Assembly (NCBI RefSeq): GCF_963678635.1
Contig: NC_087064.1
Location: 42,251,165 to 42,315,164 of the forward strand
Source: Symsagittifera roscoffensis
Lineage: Eukaryota > Xenacoelomorpha > Acoela > Convolutidae
DNA: 64,000 bases
Reading direction: 5' to 3'
In this document: piece by piece, positions 42,725-52,700 of the stretch
Layout of the letters: each line of letters begins with the position of its first letter
Position numbering within the stretch: the stretch's first letter is position 1
Translations under genes and position numbers: made by a program
Notes under the pieces: generated by a model
What the model saw: the letters and a program-made list of their open reading frames with translations, nothing else
Database searches by the model: none
What the model was told of the DNA's origin: nothing

Positions 42725-45700
42725 TTAGCCCACGCGGGTCGGGTTGGGCTCTTCTGTCTCCAGGTCAAGGAACTTAGCAACCTCTACCGGCCGAAGCCAC
42801 AGGTCTGCTGGGGTGAGTGGGGAGGGGTTTTGGGAGCAGTTGAAAAGGTGACATGTTGTGTGGGGGGCAAGGGAACAGGTTGGGCAAAGGTGGGAGATGG
42901 AGCTGTCGAGGCGGGATAGGTAAGTGTTAAGGAGCCGGCTGTAGCCAGACCGGAGTTGGGAGAGCTTACAGCGCGTGGGACGTGGGAGAGATTTTTCAGA
43001 GGGGTCAATCTTTGGGGGAGGGATACAAATAACTTTAGACGGAGGGGTTTCGGCTAGGAACTTGGTTACAAGGGAGGTATGGTTGTCTTTTAAAATTGGT
43101 TTGTAGTAGTTAAAAATAAAAGTGGAGACTTCGTCTCGGTCGTCCAGAACTAGAGGGTGGTTTGCGTAGACCGAAAAGTCGGTTAAAATTTTCTGGGTGT
43201 CTTCTTTGAAGCAGCTTATAATTGAGGGGCGAAGTAGACGGGGAGGAGGGGGATGTGAATGTATAAAATTAATGGGATGGTGGGAACGATAGGTAGAGAT
43301 AAAAAATTGAGATGACAGAAGGGTATGGTGGTCTTTGACCGTTAGGATTTCAGATTCACTGTGCAGGTGGGCAGTGGAACTCATTAGATTTGATCCAGTA
43401 ACAACGCGAAGGGATTGGTTTTGGGCAACCTGCAGGCAATTTATGGAGGTGTTACTTGATGCGTGGGACCATGCGGGGGCTGCATAGTCAAGTATGGGGC
43501 GAATTAAAGCTTTAAAAGTTAGGAGGAGGGTTTCTTTGGAGTGACCCCAGGTTGATCCTGCTAACGCCTTCAGGATTCCGATCCTGCGTCTGGCCTTTTC
43601 AGCGGATTGTTTGCAGTGAGTGGCAAAACAAAGTGTTGGATCAAATGTCACCCCTAAGATTGTTGGATTTTTGTTTAGGGGTAGCGCCTCGTTATTTAAA
43701 AGAACACTAGGTGTTTTATTAAATTCTTTGTTATAAGAGGAGAAAAGTGTAACTGATCCTTTAGAGGACGCGAAACTTAGTTTGCGTGAGGTGAAAAAAT
43801 CGTAGAGCCTTTTTAGGTAGCTATTGATGGAGTTTGAGGCGATATCAATATTGGAACTGCTTGCGAAGGGGTGGAAATCGTCTGCATACGAAACAAGGTT
43901 TACATTATCGGGAGGTGGCGGTGCATCATGGACATAAAAATTGAAGAGTGTGGGTGATAAAACAGAACCTTGGGGTACGCCACAGTGGATTATTCGATGG
44001 GGGGATGTGTGTTCACGGAATGAGGTGGCAGCCTGTCGACCATTAAGGTAATTACTTAGCCAGCGGACTAGACTTCTTGGGAGGGGAGTGTCATGAACGA
44101 GTTCCACAAGTGAGCGATGACACACCATGTCGAAAGCCTTAGATAAGTCAAGTGTGGCCAGTACCGTACGTTCAGGGGGGCGATTTTGGTTAAAACCGTC
44201 TGAAATGTAAAATTCGAGAGTGGAGAGAGCTGTGGTGGTGGAGTGAAAAGGGCGGAAGCCGTGTTGGTGTTTGGCGTTGGGGAGATGTTTGGTAAAGATG
44301 GGGTGAACGAGCCTCTCCAGAATTTTAACTGCTGGGCAGAGTAAGGATATAGGTCTGTAAGATGTTGATTGTTTAAGATCCTTATTGGGCTTTGGAAGCG
44401 GTGCAATTTTTGAATTTTTCCAAATTTGGGGGATAATGTTTTCGGACAAAGAGATATTAAAAAGGTATGTTAAGTATTGAGTAGCAAGTGGGCCGAGATG
44501 TTTAAGATGTATATTACAAAGGCCGTCGGGACCTAGCGCTCGCGATAGTTTGCTGTCTGCAATGGCTTGTTTAGTATTTTCAGGGGTAAAAATTGGGCTG
44601 TCTGACAGCTGAAGTTTGGCAATTTTTCTTCTCGTTATACGAAGGAGTTTGTCAGAGGCGTGGGGTCTGGCATTGGTGAATTGTTTGTTAAAAGAGCTGG
44701 TAATATCACGAGGTGAGTGTATGGGTTTAGAACCAAAAGTAATGGGGTGTCTTCCTGCCACGGGCTTAGATCCATTTAAGGAGCGTACCACTTTCCAGAA
44801 CTTTCTGGCACCAGTGCGGTAGTCGCAAGTCCGGAGGAATTCTCGCCATTTATTTTCTTTGTCCTTTGCTGTCTGTTTCATGAGTCTACAGTTCAGTTTG
44901 GATATGACTTCTGGGGGGAGATTTTGCTGTCGGCTTAAATCTCTTTCGGCGGCAAGGGCAGTGGACTCGGGGGAAATAGAGGGAGTGAAGTGGCGAATAC
45001 GGCCAGCGGGGATGTGGTGGCGTGCTGCCCTGAGCACCAGGTCCCTCAAGAATTTCTCTCCGGCGGCAACTCCGGAAGGTGGAACCGCTGAAAAGAAACC
45101 CTCCTCAATTTCCTCTGTGAATTTGATCCAATCTGCTTTTAAAAAATTTATAAAAGTCCTTTTAGGTGAAAAATTTATAAAATCATCCAAGGGTAGTTCT
45201 AGAAGAATGGGTAGGTGATCTGATCCTAGAGATTTAATTGGGGTCCATGATGTGGAGAGTAAGAGCGATTGGGATGCGAGGGAAATATCTGGTGACGAGA
45301 GTTGGTTTTCTGAGTTAAAAGGGACTCTGGTTTGTGTGTCATCATTTAATGGTGCAAAGGTGGATTCGGTTATTTCATTGCTAAGTACAGAGCCGCGTTG
45401 ATCTTCCTCGATGTTGGAGTTCCATAGTTGTGAATGTGCGTTGGCATCCCCGAGTACTAAGGCGTCCCCAGGTTCAAGTAGTTCGGCAAGGGACGCAGAG
45501 TAACCAGGGGGACAGCTCGAGCGAGGGGGGATGTAGAAATTATAAATACGAAGCTTGGATGAACTGGCTACCACTGATATGCCCATAGCCTCTAGTGTTC
45601 CATCGTTGTTAATATTTATTTCTTCGTATTGTATCGACTCATGTATGGCTATGAGAAGACCGCCCCCTTCTTTTTCTCGATCTTTTCTAATTAAAGTGTA

Positions 45701-46429
45701 GTGTGAGCCAAGTGAGGGGTTTCGAGATTTCTTTCTTAATTTAGTTTCTTGGAAGACAGCAATATGAATTTGATTTTGAGATAAGAAAGCAGCAATTTCG
45801 GGTGCTTTTCCGGAGATACCGTTGCAATTAAATTGAAGGATTTTTAAAAGGCCTTTGGCGGGGTGTGGTGAACTATTTACATTATTAACAGCAGTATGAT
45901 TAAAATGGTTGTTTGAACTTGAGTTATTTACACTATTTACACGATTAAGGTTTGCGCGATTTTGGGAGGAAGAATTATTATTCGAGGAGGTGGGAAGGGT
46001 GGGAGGGGGAGGGGGGTTAGGGAGGTGGGGTTGGGGGGCGGTTAGGGAAGTTGAACAAGTTTGGGAGTTGGGGGTGGTCAAGTTAGAGGACCTGGTGCCT
46101 GGGGGAGGTAAAATGTAGGTAGAGGTACAGGTAGGGCAATAGTAGTCAGGGTGGTGTTGGTTAAGGTGGGTAAGACCACTACATTTAAGGTGAATGTAAC
46201 CACAGATGTGGCACCAGACACTGGGCTGGGTGCGTTTGATGCGGAAAGAGCAAGGGGAGCAAAAGTAAGGCCCTGGACCAGGGTTTGGATTAATGCCGGA
46301 GCGGAGTAGTAGTATAAGGATGAGCAGACGGAGCAGCCTGGCCGGCTTCAGACGCTCCGTAACCGAAAACCCGGAGACTTCTGAGCTTCTCCCGACCCAA
46401 TGGGAGCGGGGGCTTGACGCCATTTGCAT
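42725..46429 (-). CDS. Non-LTR retrotransposon protein: zinc finger, APE endonuclease, reverse transcriptase
   Basis: The ORF is 1234 residues from the ATG at 46429; five upstream codons lead back to a TTG but no ATG. Residues 31-42 are Leu/Ile-rich and run into GINPNPGPG, a 2A-like motif. A PHD-like zinc finger follows (C57, C60, C73, C76, H80, C83, C98, C101), then a Pro/Asn-rich linker. The endonuclease (about 195-415) has FNCNG, FQETK, GDANAH and GSDH. The reverse transcriptase (about 630-960) has YRPISLL, DLSKAFD, GVPQGSVLSP and catalytic YADD near 848-851. The C-terminus has a CPTC...HTTCHLFNC knuckle. The protein nicks target DNA and reverse-transcribes its own RNA at the nick. The motifs place it in the Jockey/CR1-like APE group; the exact clade needs a tree. 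No RNase H is seen. Confidence 0.95.
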   Translation of the reverse strand: MQMASSPRSHWVGRSSEVSGFSVTERLKPARLLRLLILILLLRSGINPNPGPGPYFCSPCSFRIKRTQPSVWCHICGYIHLKCSGLTHLNQHHPDYYCPTCTSTYILPPPGTRSSNLTTPNSQTCSTSLTAPQPHLPNPPPPPTLPTSSNNNSSSQNRANLNRVNSVNNSSSNNHFNHTAVNNVNSSPHPAKGLLKILQFNCNGISGKAPEIAAFLSQNQIHIAVFQETKLRKKSRNPSLGSHYTLIRKDREKEGGGLLIAIHESIQYEEININNDGTLEAMGISVVASSSKLRIYNFYIPPRSSCPPGYSASLAELLEPGDALVLGDANAHSQLWNSNIEEDQRGSVLSNEITESTFAPLNDDTQTRVPFNSENQLSSPDISLASQSLLLSTSWTPIKSLGSDHLPILLELPLDDFINFSPKRTFINFLKADWIKFTEEIEEGFFSAVPPSGVAAGEKFLRDLVLRAARHHIPAGRIRHFTPSISPESTALAAERDLSRQQNLPPEVISKLNCRLMKQTAKDKENKWREFLRTCDYRTGARKFWKVVRSLNGSKPVAGRHPITFGSKPIHSPRDITSSFNKQFTNARPHASDKLLRITRRKIAKLQLSDSPIFTPENTKQAIADSKLSRALGPDGLCNIHLKHLGPLATQYLTYLFNISLSENIIPQIWKNSKIAPLPKPNKDLKQSTSYRPISLLCPAVKILERLVHPIFTKHLPNAKHQHGFRPFHSTTTALSTLEFYISDGFNQNRPPERTVLATLDLSKAFDMVCHRSLVELVHDTPLPRSLVRWLSNYLNGRQAATSFREHTSPHRIIHCGVPQGSVLSPTLFNFYVHDAPPPPDNVNLVSYADDFHPFASSSNIDIASNSINSYLKRLYDFFTSRKLSFASSKGSVTLFSSYNKEFNKTPSVLLNNEALPLNKNPTILGVTFDPTLCFATHCKQSAEKARRRIGILKALAGSTWGHSKETLLLTFKALIRPILDYAAPAWSHASSNTSINCLQVAQNQSLRVVTGSNLMSSTAHLHSESEILTVKDHHTLLSSQFFISTYRSHHPINFIHSHPPPPRLLRPSIISCFKEDTQKILTDFSVYANHPLVLDDRDEVSTFIFNYYKPILKDNHTSLVTKFLAETPPSKVICIPPPKIDPSEKSLPRPTRCKLSQLRSGYSRLLNTYLSRLDSSISHLCPTCSLAPHTTCHLFNCSQNPSPLTPADLWLRPVEVAKFLDLETEEPNPTRVG

Positions 46430-46486
46430 CTTGGTGGGGCCCAAGATGTCGGATCCACCACTGGAAGGCGGCGTCGTCTGGATCCT

Positions 46487-46499
46487 CTTTAAATCTTGT
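46487..46499. repeat. Target-site duplication, 5' side of the non-LTR element
   Basis: ctttaaatcttgt matches 42701-42713. Removing the element and one copy restores a continuous 'gtccatactttaaatcttgtgagg'. Confidence 0.85.
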
Positions 46500-46683
46500 G
46501 AGGGTTTTGACTACGGCAACAAACATTAGATTTGCCATTCCAAAATTTGCCAGTCGGAATGTCATCGAGTTTTCATCTCCCTTTGCTGCTCGTTTCTTTT
46601 TGCTCTAAGAAACCTTTTCACATTGCATATTTATAATCTGCATTTTCTTAGTGATATCAGTTTTAGTTATGACTTTTATTAGT

Positions 46684-46850
46684 AGTTTTCGCAAAAGCAG
46701 TTTTCGCAAAAGCACAAAAGCTCAGTTTCGGTTATTTTAAAGAGTCGGTTATTTTAAAGAGTCGTTAATTTAAAGAGTCGGTTATTTTAAAAAGCAGTTT
46801 TCGCAAAAGCACAAAAGCTCAGTTTCGGTTATTTTAAAGAGTCGCTCACC
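46684..46850. repeat. Tandem repeat cluster (51 bp type unit with 17 bp sub-repeats)
   Basis: A compound unit, gcagttttcgcaaaagc plus acaaaagctcagtttcg plus gttattttaaagagtcg, appears at about 46699 and again at about 46793. Between them the last block is repeated (gttattttaaagagtcg, a 16 bp variant, then gttattttaaa). It lies 185 bp outside the retrotransposon target site. Confidence 0.8.
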
Positions 46851-47099
46851 CTAGCGCTACTCTGGTCAAAAATAGGAGAGTGTGTCTTAAAAATGTTAGT
46901 TGTCCTTAATTTACTTCCAATATTAAATTACTACTTCATAATTGAAACTTACTTCATAACTATCAATTTATTGTGTTTGTATTGAATTTACTTCACTAGG
47001 ATAATTTATGATACATAGTTAGATTTAACAAAAGAAAGTTGAAATAATTTTGTTTAATTTAATTTTTTAAATGAATGCTGGGTGAAACCTGAAAAAGAC

Positions 47100-48424
47100 A
47101 GGTTGAAACACATGTTGAGTGGTTTTTTGTGTTAGTGAAAAAAAAATTTATACTTACAATGATTCAGGATCACGGAAAAATCCATCGGGGAAGTGAGTTT
47201 AAATAGTGTCCGAAGTTATTAAAAGCTTAGCAAGCATGCGTATTACATTTTCAGTGCAAAGCAGTAGCCAAGGAAGTTCAAGCGCTCTGATGATATTGAC
47301 TTCTTCGGTAATAGCTGATAATTCGTGATTGGAACTCTGTATTAGATTGTAAGGCTTGTAGTTAAATTTAAAGTTATGTATGTTTTCTAATAGGGCTCTT
47401 TTGATGGGTTGTGTGTATTCGTGAGGTAGTCGTGGAACGGGCAGCTTCTAGTGGGAAGTTGTTAATTAAGGGGCAAAAGATATACAGGGTGGTAGTTGAT
47501 ATACAGGAGGATGCCGTGTAAGTTAGTAGATTTATTACAGTAGGTAAAGTTTAAGAAGTAGGGAGTTGTGTATTTCGAGTTAATAAACATGAAGCGATGG
47601 TGTGGATTACGGGAGGGTGACCTGTGTAAGTAGTGCCGTTGGATGAATTTATAGTAAGTGTAGCAGTGAGCAAACAATATCTCGTTCCTTTGGTGTGAGA
47701 AAGTTGATTTTAAGTGCGAAGTGATGGAATTTTTTGATGAAAGCGTCATAAGCTTTAATGTTTGTTAATGCGTGATCTATGATGTGGTCGAATTTTTAAT
47801 TTGTGCTGTCAAGATGAAAATCTTTTCAATTAGTTGTGGGTTGATGTTAGGATCATTGTCATATGGTGAATCTTCCATAAAAGTAATGACAATGTTATCA
47901 TAGTGGTTAATAGAGAATCGATAAGCTTTTTATGCAATAAATCGTTGTGTTTGGTTTAGGGCTATGGTAGAGAATTGATTTATGAGAAGTGCTGCAGTTA
48001 GTTGTAGACTGAGCGAGTCACAAAGTTCGTAGGTCCTAGGAAAGAATCATAGGTTATGTATTAAGAAGTCAGGTGTATTAGTATTATGTGGATGGTGGAA
48101 TTAAAATCGAGACGATTGTGGGCGGCTAATGAGGAAATGTGGTGAAGTGTTAGGGTATTTTCGTTTCACAAAAACTTCGTGTACACGTGTAGGTGCAATG
48201 TGGACAGAAGGGATAGAGGATTCGGAGGATTAGGCTGAGTGGGCTAGTTGAATGGTTAATGAATTATTTGTGTTATGAATCTGTTGTTGGCGAGTAAAAA
48301 ACTCATCAAAACTATGCTCAAGTTGATCGTCTGTGATAGGGCTGAGTACATCGGGATCATTACTTGATAGAGGGGAATGATTAGGTGTAGCGTCAGTGTG
48401 CGAAGAAGGAGGGAGGGAGGGAGG

Positions 48425-48483
<59 letters not shown>

Positions 48484-49740
48484 TTCAACAGGGGTAGGGG
48501 GAGTTATGGGTTGTTAGGGCGATTGGAAAAAAATAGTTGGACTGGGTTCAGAAACGAGGAAATCATCGGGAGTTTCATCACCGGAGTTAATAAAATTGGA
48601 GATTGTAGCAACCTTTTTGGATTTGAGTCATCTGAGTACATGCGTGGTGAGTAAGAAAAACTGGGTAGAAAGAGAAGAGGTGAGTTCTGAATTCGTAATG
48701 AGGGAATTGTGGCGTTGGAAAAGGAACGGTTGAGGAATCCAACTTGTCGGCTCATCTTGGGTTAAAAAGATGATTGCCCTGAGAACGAAGTTTAAAAGTG
48801 TGCGGTTGTTCTGCCATTTTGTCTTATGTGTCGAAATAGTTGGTTGTTGGAGTGCTCTATGAGATATAGGGCTACGTTGTAAGTTACTAGTATGTTTTAT
48901 CCGTTCGGAGGTCAAAAGTGTATTTCTATAACTTTGCGGGACTAATGATAGAGAATGGTTATTGAGTAAATTGTATAAATGTGATGGTGTTGTATATGTC
49001 GTATTTGTATTGTCCTGTTAAGTATCACATGAGTTTGGTTTTGTAGATAATTTTTATTGGAATCACTAATTTGTGCGTCAAGAAGGATTTTATTAATAGG
49101 TAGAAAACTTTCCGAAAAATCCTGCAAAAAAATTCCTTTTAATCGTGAGAAGAGGAATCCTATGAAATTAAACATTGCGTTCAAATTAGTCAATCTTTCT
49201 AAGTTATAAAAGGGCCATCCTAAAAATGTTAGAAGTTCGTTTTTGATGTGTAAAAAACTGAAAACATTAATTGGTGAAACATCTTGCAGGCGATATTTTT
49301 CTCCGTTTAGGTATATACAGACTTTTATGTCTTTATAACATCCACTGTAGTCTTGTCTGTAGATGTCTGAAAAACCTGCTGTTTCAGCGAGTTTTGGGAG
49401 GTTTTGATCGATTGGTTGTCCTGGATTTTATCTATCCTAGTGAAAATTTCTTGAAATTGTGGTTTTCTAATATGATGTTGTATATCTGAACTTGAATAAA
49501 AGCCCAATGATTGTAGGTCTATGTTCGGGTTACGACCGATTGCACGTATGCTTTCACGTGAGAATTTCTTTAAAAGTGGCATTAATGGTGGGTATGGAGT
49601 TAGAAAATAATATTTATCTTCGTTTGGGTTAAACTGTACTACATTGTGGCTATTTTCAGATCCACGTAGGACAGCTGTATCCCAAAAATAAATTCGGCGT
49701 GGTCTACAAAATGTACTTTGTTTTTATGTAAGACTAGCGT
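47100..49740 (-). pseudogene. Broken coding-like frames, possibly the 3' part of an LTR element
   Basis: The minus strand shows long coding-like stretches with frequent stops. The best is at about 49700-49325, where a frame of over 110 codons runs through several shifts (WDTAVLRGSE near 49665, RESIRAIGRNPNIDLQSLGF near 49550-49495). Others are at 49193-48942, 48915-48504 and 47749-47462. None gives a domain I can name. They are on the same strand as the gypsy-type RT beyond the satellite, so they may be downstream parts of that element, but this is inference. Confidence 0.3.
48408..48481. repeat. (GGGA)n then (GA)n microsatellite
   Basis: About six GGGA units (48408-48431) pass directly into about 25 GA units. 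This is a simple repeat, likely length-variable. Confidence 0.95.
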
Positions 49741-49769
49741 GTAACGCACCACAGGTGCTTCGAATTTTT

Positions 49770-52700
49770 GACAACGTCATATCTCGAAAAAACGTCATAT
49801 CTCGAAAACTACAAAGAATTAAGCAGTCATAACAGGAGGCAAGGATCGCAACTCCTCAGAGTACTCTAATAGCCCCCAATTACAGGGTTCACACTTTCAA
49901 GTTAAAAAAAAAAGAATAGTTAGGTTTTCTGAATTTTTTTTTGAAAAATCGAAAAACGTCATATCTCGAAAATTAGAAAGATTTGGGCAGTCAAATTTGA
50001 AGGCAAGAATTGAGCGCAAGATTTGAGTACCCTGACAGCACCCAACTACAAAAAAAGGAATTTCAATTTTGGAAAAAAAAATTATTTCAACTTTTTCCAA
50101 AAAACTTTTAGAAAAATCACAACCAACGTAATATCTCGAGCATGAGCAGTCATATTTGGAGGCAAGATTTGCACCTTCTGAGGGTATCCTGACAGCACCC
50201 AACTACAGGGTAAGGATTTTCAAATTTGGAAAAAAATAATTAAGGTTTTTTGAAATCTTTTGGAAAAAATCTCAAAAAACGTCATATCTCGAAAACAACA
50301 AAGATTTGAGCAGCCATAATTGGAGGCAAAAATTGAAACTTCTGAGAGTACCCTAACAGCACCTAATTATAAGGTAAGGAATTTCAAATTTGGAAAAAAA
50401 AATAATTCAACTTTTTTGAAAAAACGTTTAAAAAAATCACAAAAAACGTCATATCTCGAACACAAGAAATTGAGCAGTCATATTTGAAGGCAAGCTCCAC
50501 ACCTTCTGAGAGTACCCTGACAGCACCCAACTATAAGGTAAGGAATTTCAAATTTGGAAAAAAAAATTAATTCAACTTTTTTGAAAAAAAAGGTTTAAAA
50601 AAATCACAAAAAAAGTCATATCTCGAACACAAGAAAATGAGCAGTCATATTTGAAGGCATGCTTCACACCTTCTGAGAGTACCCTGACAGCACCCAACTA
50701 CAGGGTAAGGATTTTCGAATTTGGAAAAAAAATTATTTTAACTTTTCTGAGAAAACTTTTAGAAAAATCACAAAAAAAGTCATATCTCGAAAACTACAAA
50801 GAGTTGAGCAGTCATAACTGGAGGCAAGGCTTGCAACTCCTGAGAGTACTCTGAAAGCCCCCATTACAGGGTTTGGAATTTCAAATTTTGAAGGAAAAAT
50901 CCTTAAGTTATCTGAAATCTTCTTGAAAGCTACAAGGATTTGAGCAGTCAAATTTGGAGGCAAGATTCGCAATTCCTGAGAATACCCTGACAGCATCCAA
51001 CTATAAGGTAAGCAATTTCAAATTTGGAAAAAAAATTAGTTCACATTTTAAAAAAATTTTGAAAAAAATCACACAAACGTCATATCTCTAAAACTACAAG
51101 GACTTGAGCAGTCACATTTCGAGGCAAAATTCGCAACCTCTGAGAGTACCCTGACAGCACCCAACTATAAGGTAAGGATTTTCAAATTTGGAAAAAAAAT
51201 TATTTCAATTTTGTTGAAAAAACGTTCAAAAAAATCACGAAAAACGTCTTACCTCGAACACAAGGAATTGAGTAGTCATGTTTTTAGGCAAGATTCGCAC
51301 ATTCTGAGAGTACCCTGACAGCACCCAAATACAGCGTAAGGATTTTCAATCTTGAAAAAAATATAATTTAAGTTTTTTGAAAAAACTTTTTAAAAAAATC
51401 ACAAAAAACGTCAATCTCGAAAACTACAAAGAGTTGAGCAGTCATAACTGGAGGCAAGGCTTGCAACTCCTGAGAGTTCTCTCAAAGCCCCCATTACATG
51501 GTTTGGAATTTCAAATTTTGAAGGAAAAATCCTTAAGTTATCTGAAATCTTCTTGAAAGCTACAAGGATTTGAGAGTCAAAATTGGAGGCAAGATTCGCA
51601 ATTCCTGAGAATACCCTGACAGCACCCAACTATAAGGTAAGGAATTTCAAATTTGGAAAAAAAATTAGTTCACATTTTAAAAAAGATTTGAAAAAAATCA
51701 CACAAACGTCATATCTCTAAAACTACAAGGACTTGAGCAGTCACATTTCGAGGCAAAATTCGCAACCTCTGAGAGTTACCATGACAGCACACAACTACTT
51801 GGTAAGGGACTTCAAATTTTGAAAAAAAATAATTTAGGTTTTTTGAAAACCTTTTGAAAAAATCTCAAAAAACGTCATATCTCGAAAACTACAAAGATTT
51901 GAGCAGTCATAACTGGAGGCAAGGCTTGCAACTCCTGAGAGTTCTCTCAAAGCCCCCATTAAATGGTTTGGAATTTCAAATTTTGAAGGAAAAATCCTTA
52001 AGTTTTCTGAAATCTTCTTGAAAGCTACAAGGATTTGAGCAGTCAAATTTGGAGGCAAGATTCGCAATTCCTGAGAATACCCTGACAGCATCCAACTATA
52101 AGGTAAGGAATTTCAAATTTGGAAAAAAAATTAGTTCACATTTTAAAAATGATTTGAAAAAAATCACACAAACGTCATATCTCTAAAACTACAAGGACTT
52201 GAGCAGTCACATTTCGAGGCAAAATTCGCAACCTCTGAGAGTTACCATGACAGCACACAACTACTTGGTAAGGGACTTCAAATTTTGAAAAAAAATAATT
52301 TAGGTTTTTTGAAAACCTTTTGAAAAAATCTCAAAAAACGTCATATCCCGAAAACTACAAAGATTTGAGCAGTCATAATTGGAGGCAAGATTTGAAATTC
52401 CTGAGAGTACCCTGACAGCACCCAACTATAAGGTAAGGATTTTCAAATTTGGAAAAAAAATTATTTCAATTTTTTTAAAACGTTCAAAAAAAATCACAAA
52501 AAACGTCACACCTCGAACACAAGGAATTGAGTAGTCACGTTTTTAGGCAAGATTCGCACATTCTGAGAGTACCCTGACAGCACCCAACTACAGCGTAAGG
52601 ATTTTCAAACTTGAAAAAAATATAATTTAAGTTTTTTGAAAAAACTTTTTAAAAAAATCACAAAAAACGTCAATCTCGAAAACTACAAAGAGTTGAGCAG

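Larger units (their letters stand above)
42712..46486 (-). mobile_element. Full-length APE-type non-LTR retrotransposon
   Basis: This is a 3.77 kb insertion flanked by matching 11-13 bp target-site copies (42701 and 46487). It has a short 5' leader of about 57 bp, one uninterrupted ORF, and a 3' end formed by a (CAA)n tail (42712-42724) directly after the stop codon. No poly(A) tail is present; the microsatellite tail takes its place. The intact ORF and clean target duplication point to a recent insertion that could still be active. The 5' end sits exactly at the target copy, so it is not 5' truncated. Confidence 0.9.

Noticed and set aside
42710-46118. Plus-strand frames opposite the LINE (for example 44859-45218 and 45909-46118)
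   Set aside because: They are shadows of the 1234-codon minus-strand ORF, with typical antisense composition.
46290-46565. 91-codon minus-strand frame crossing the LINE 5' edge
   Set aside because: It spans the target-site junction and reads partly host and partly element DNA; it cannot be a functional gene of either.
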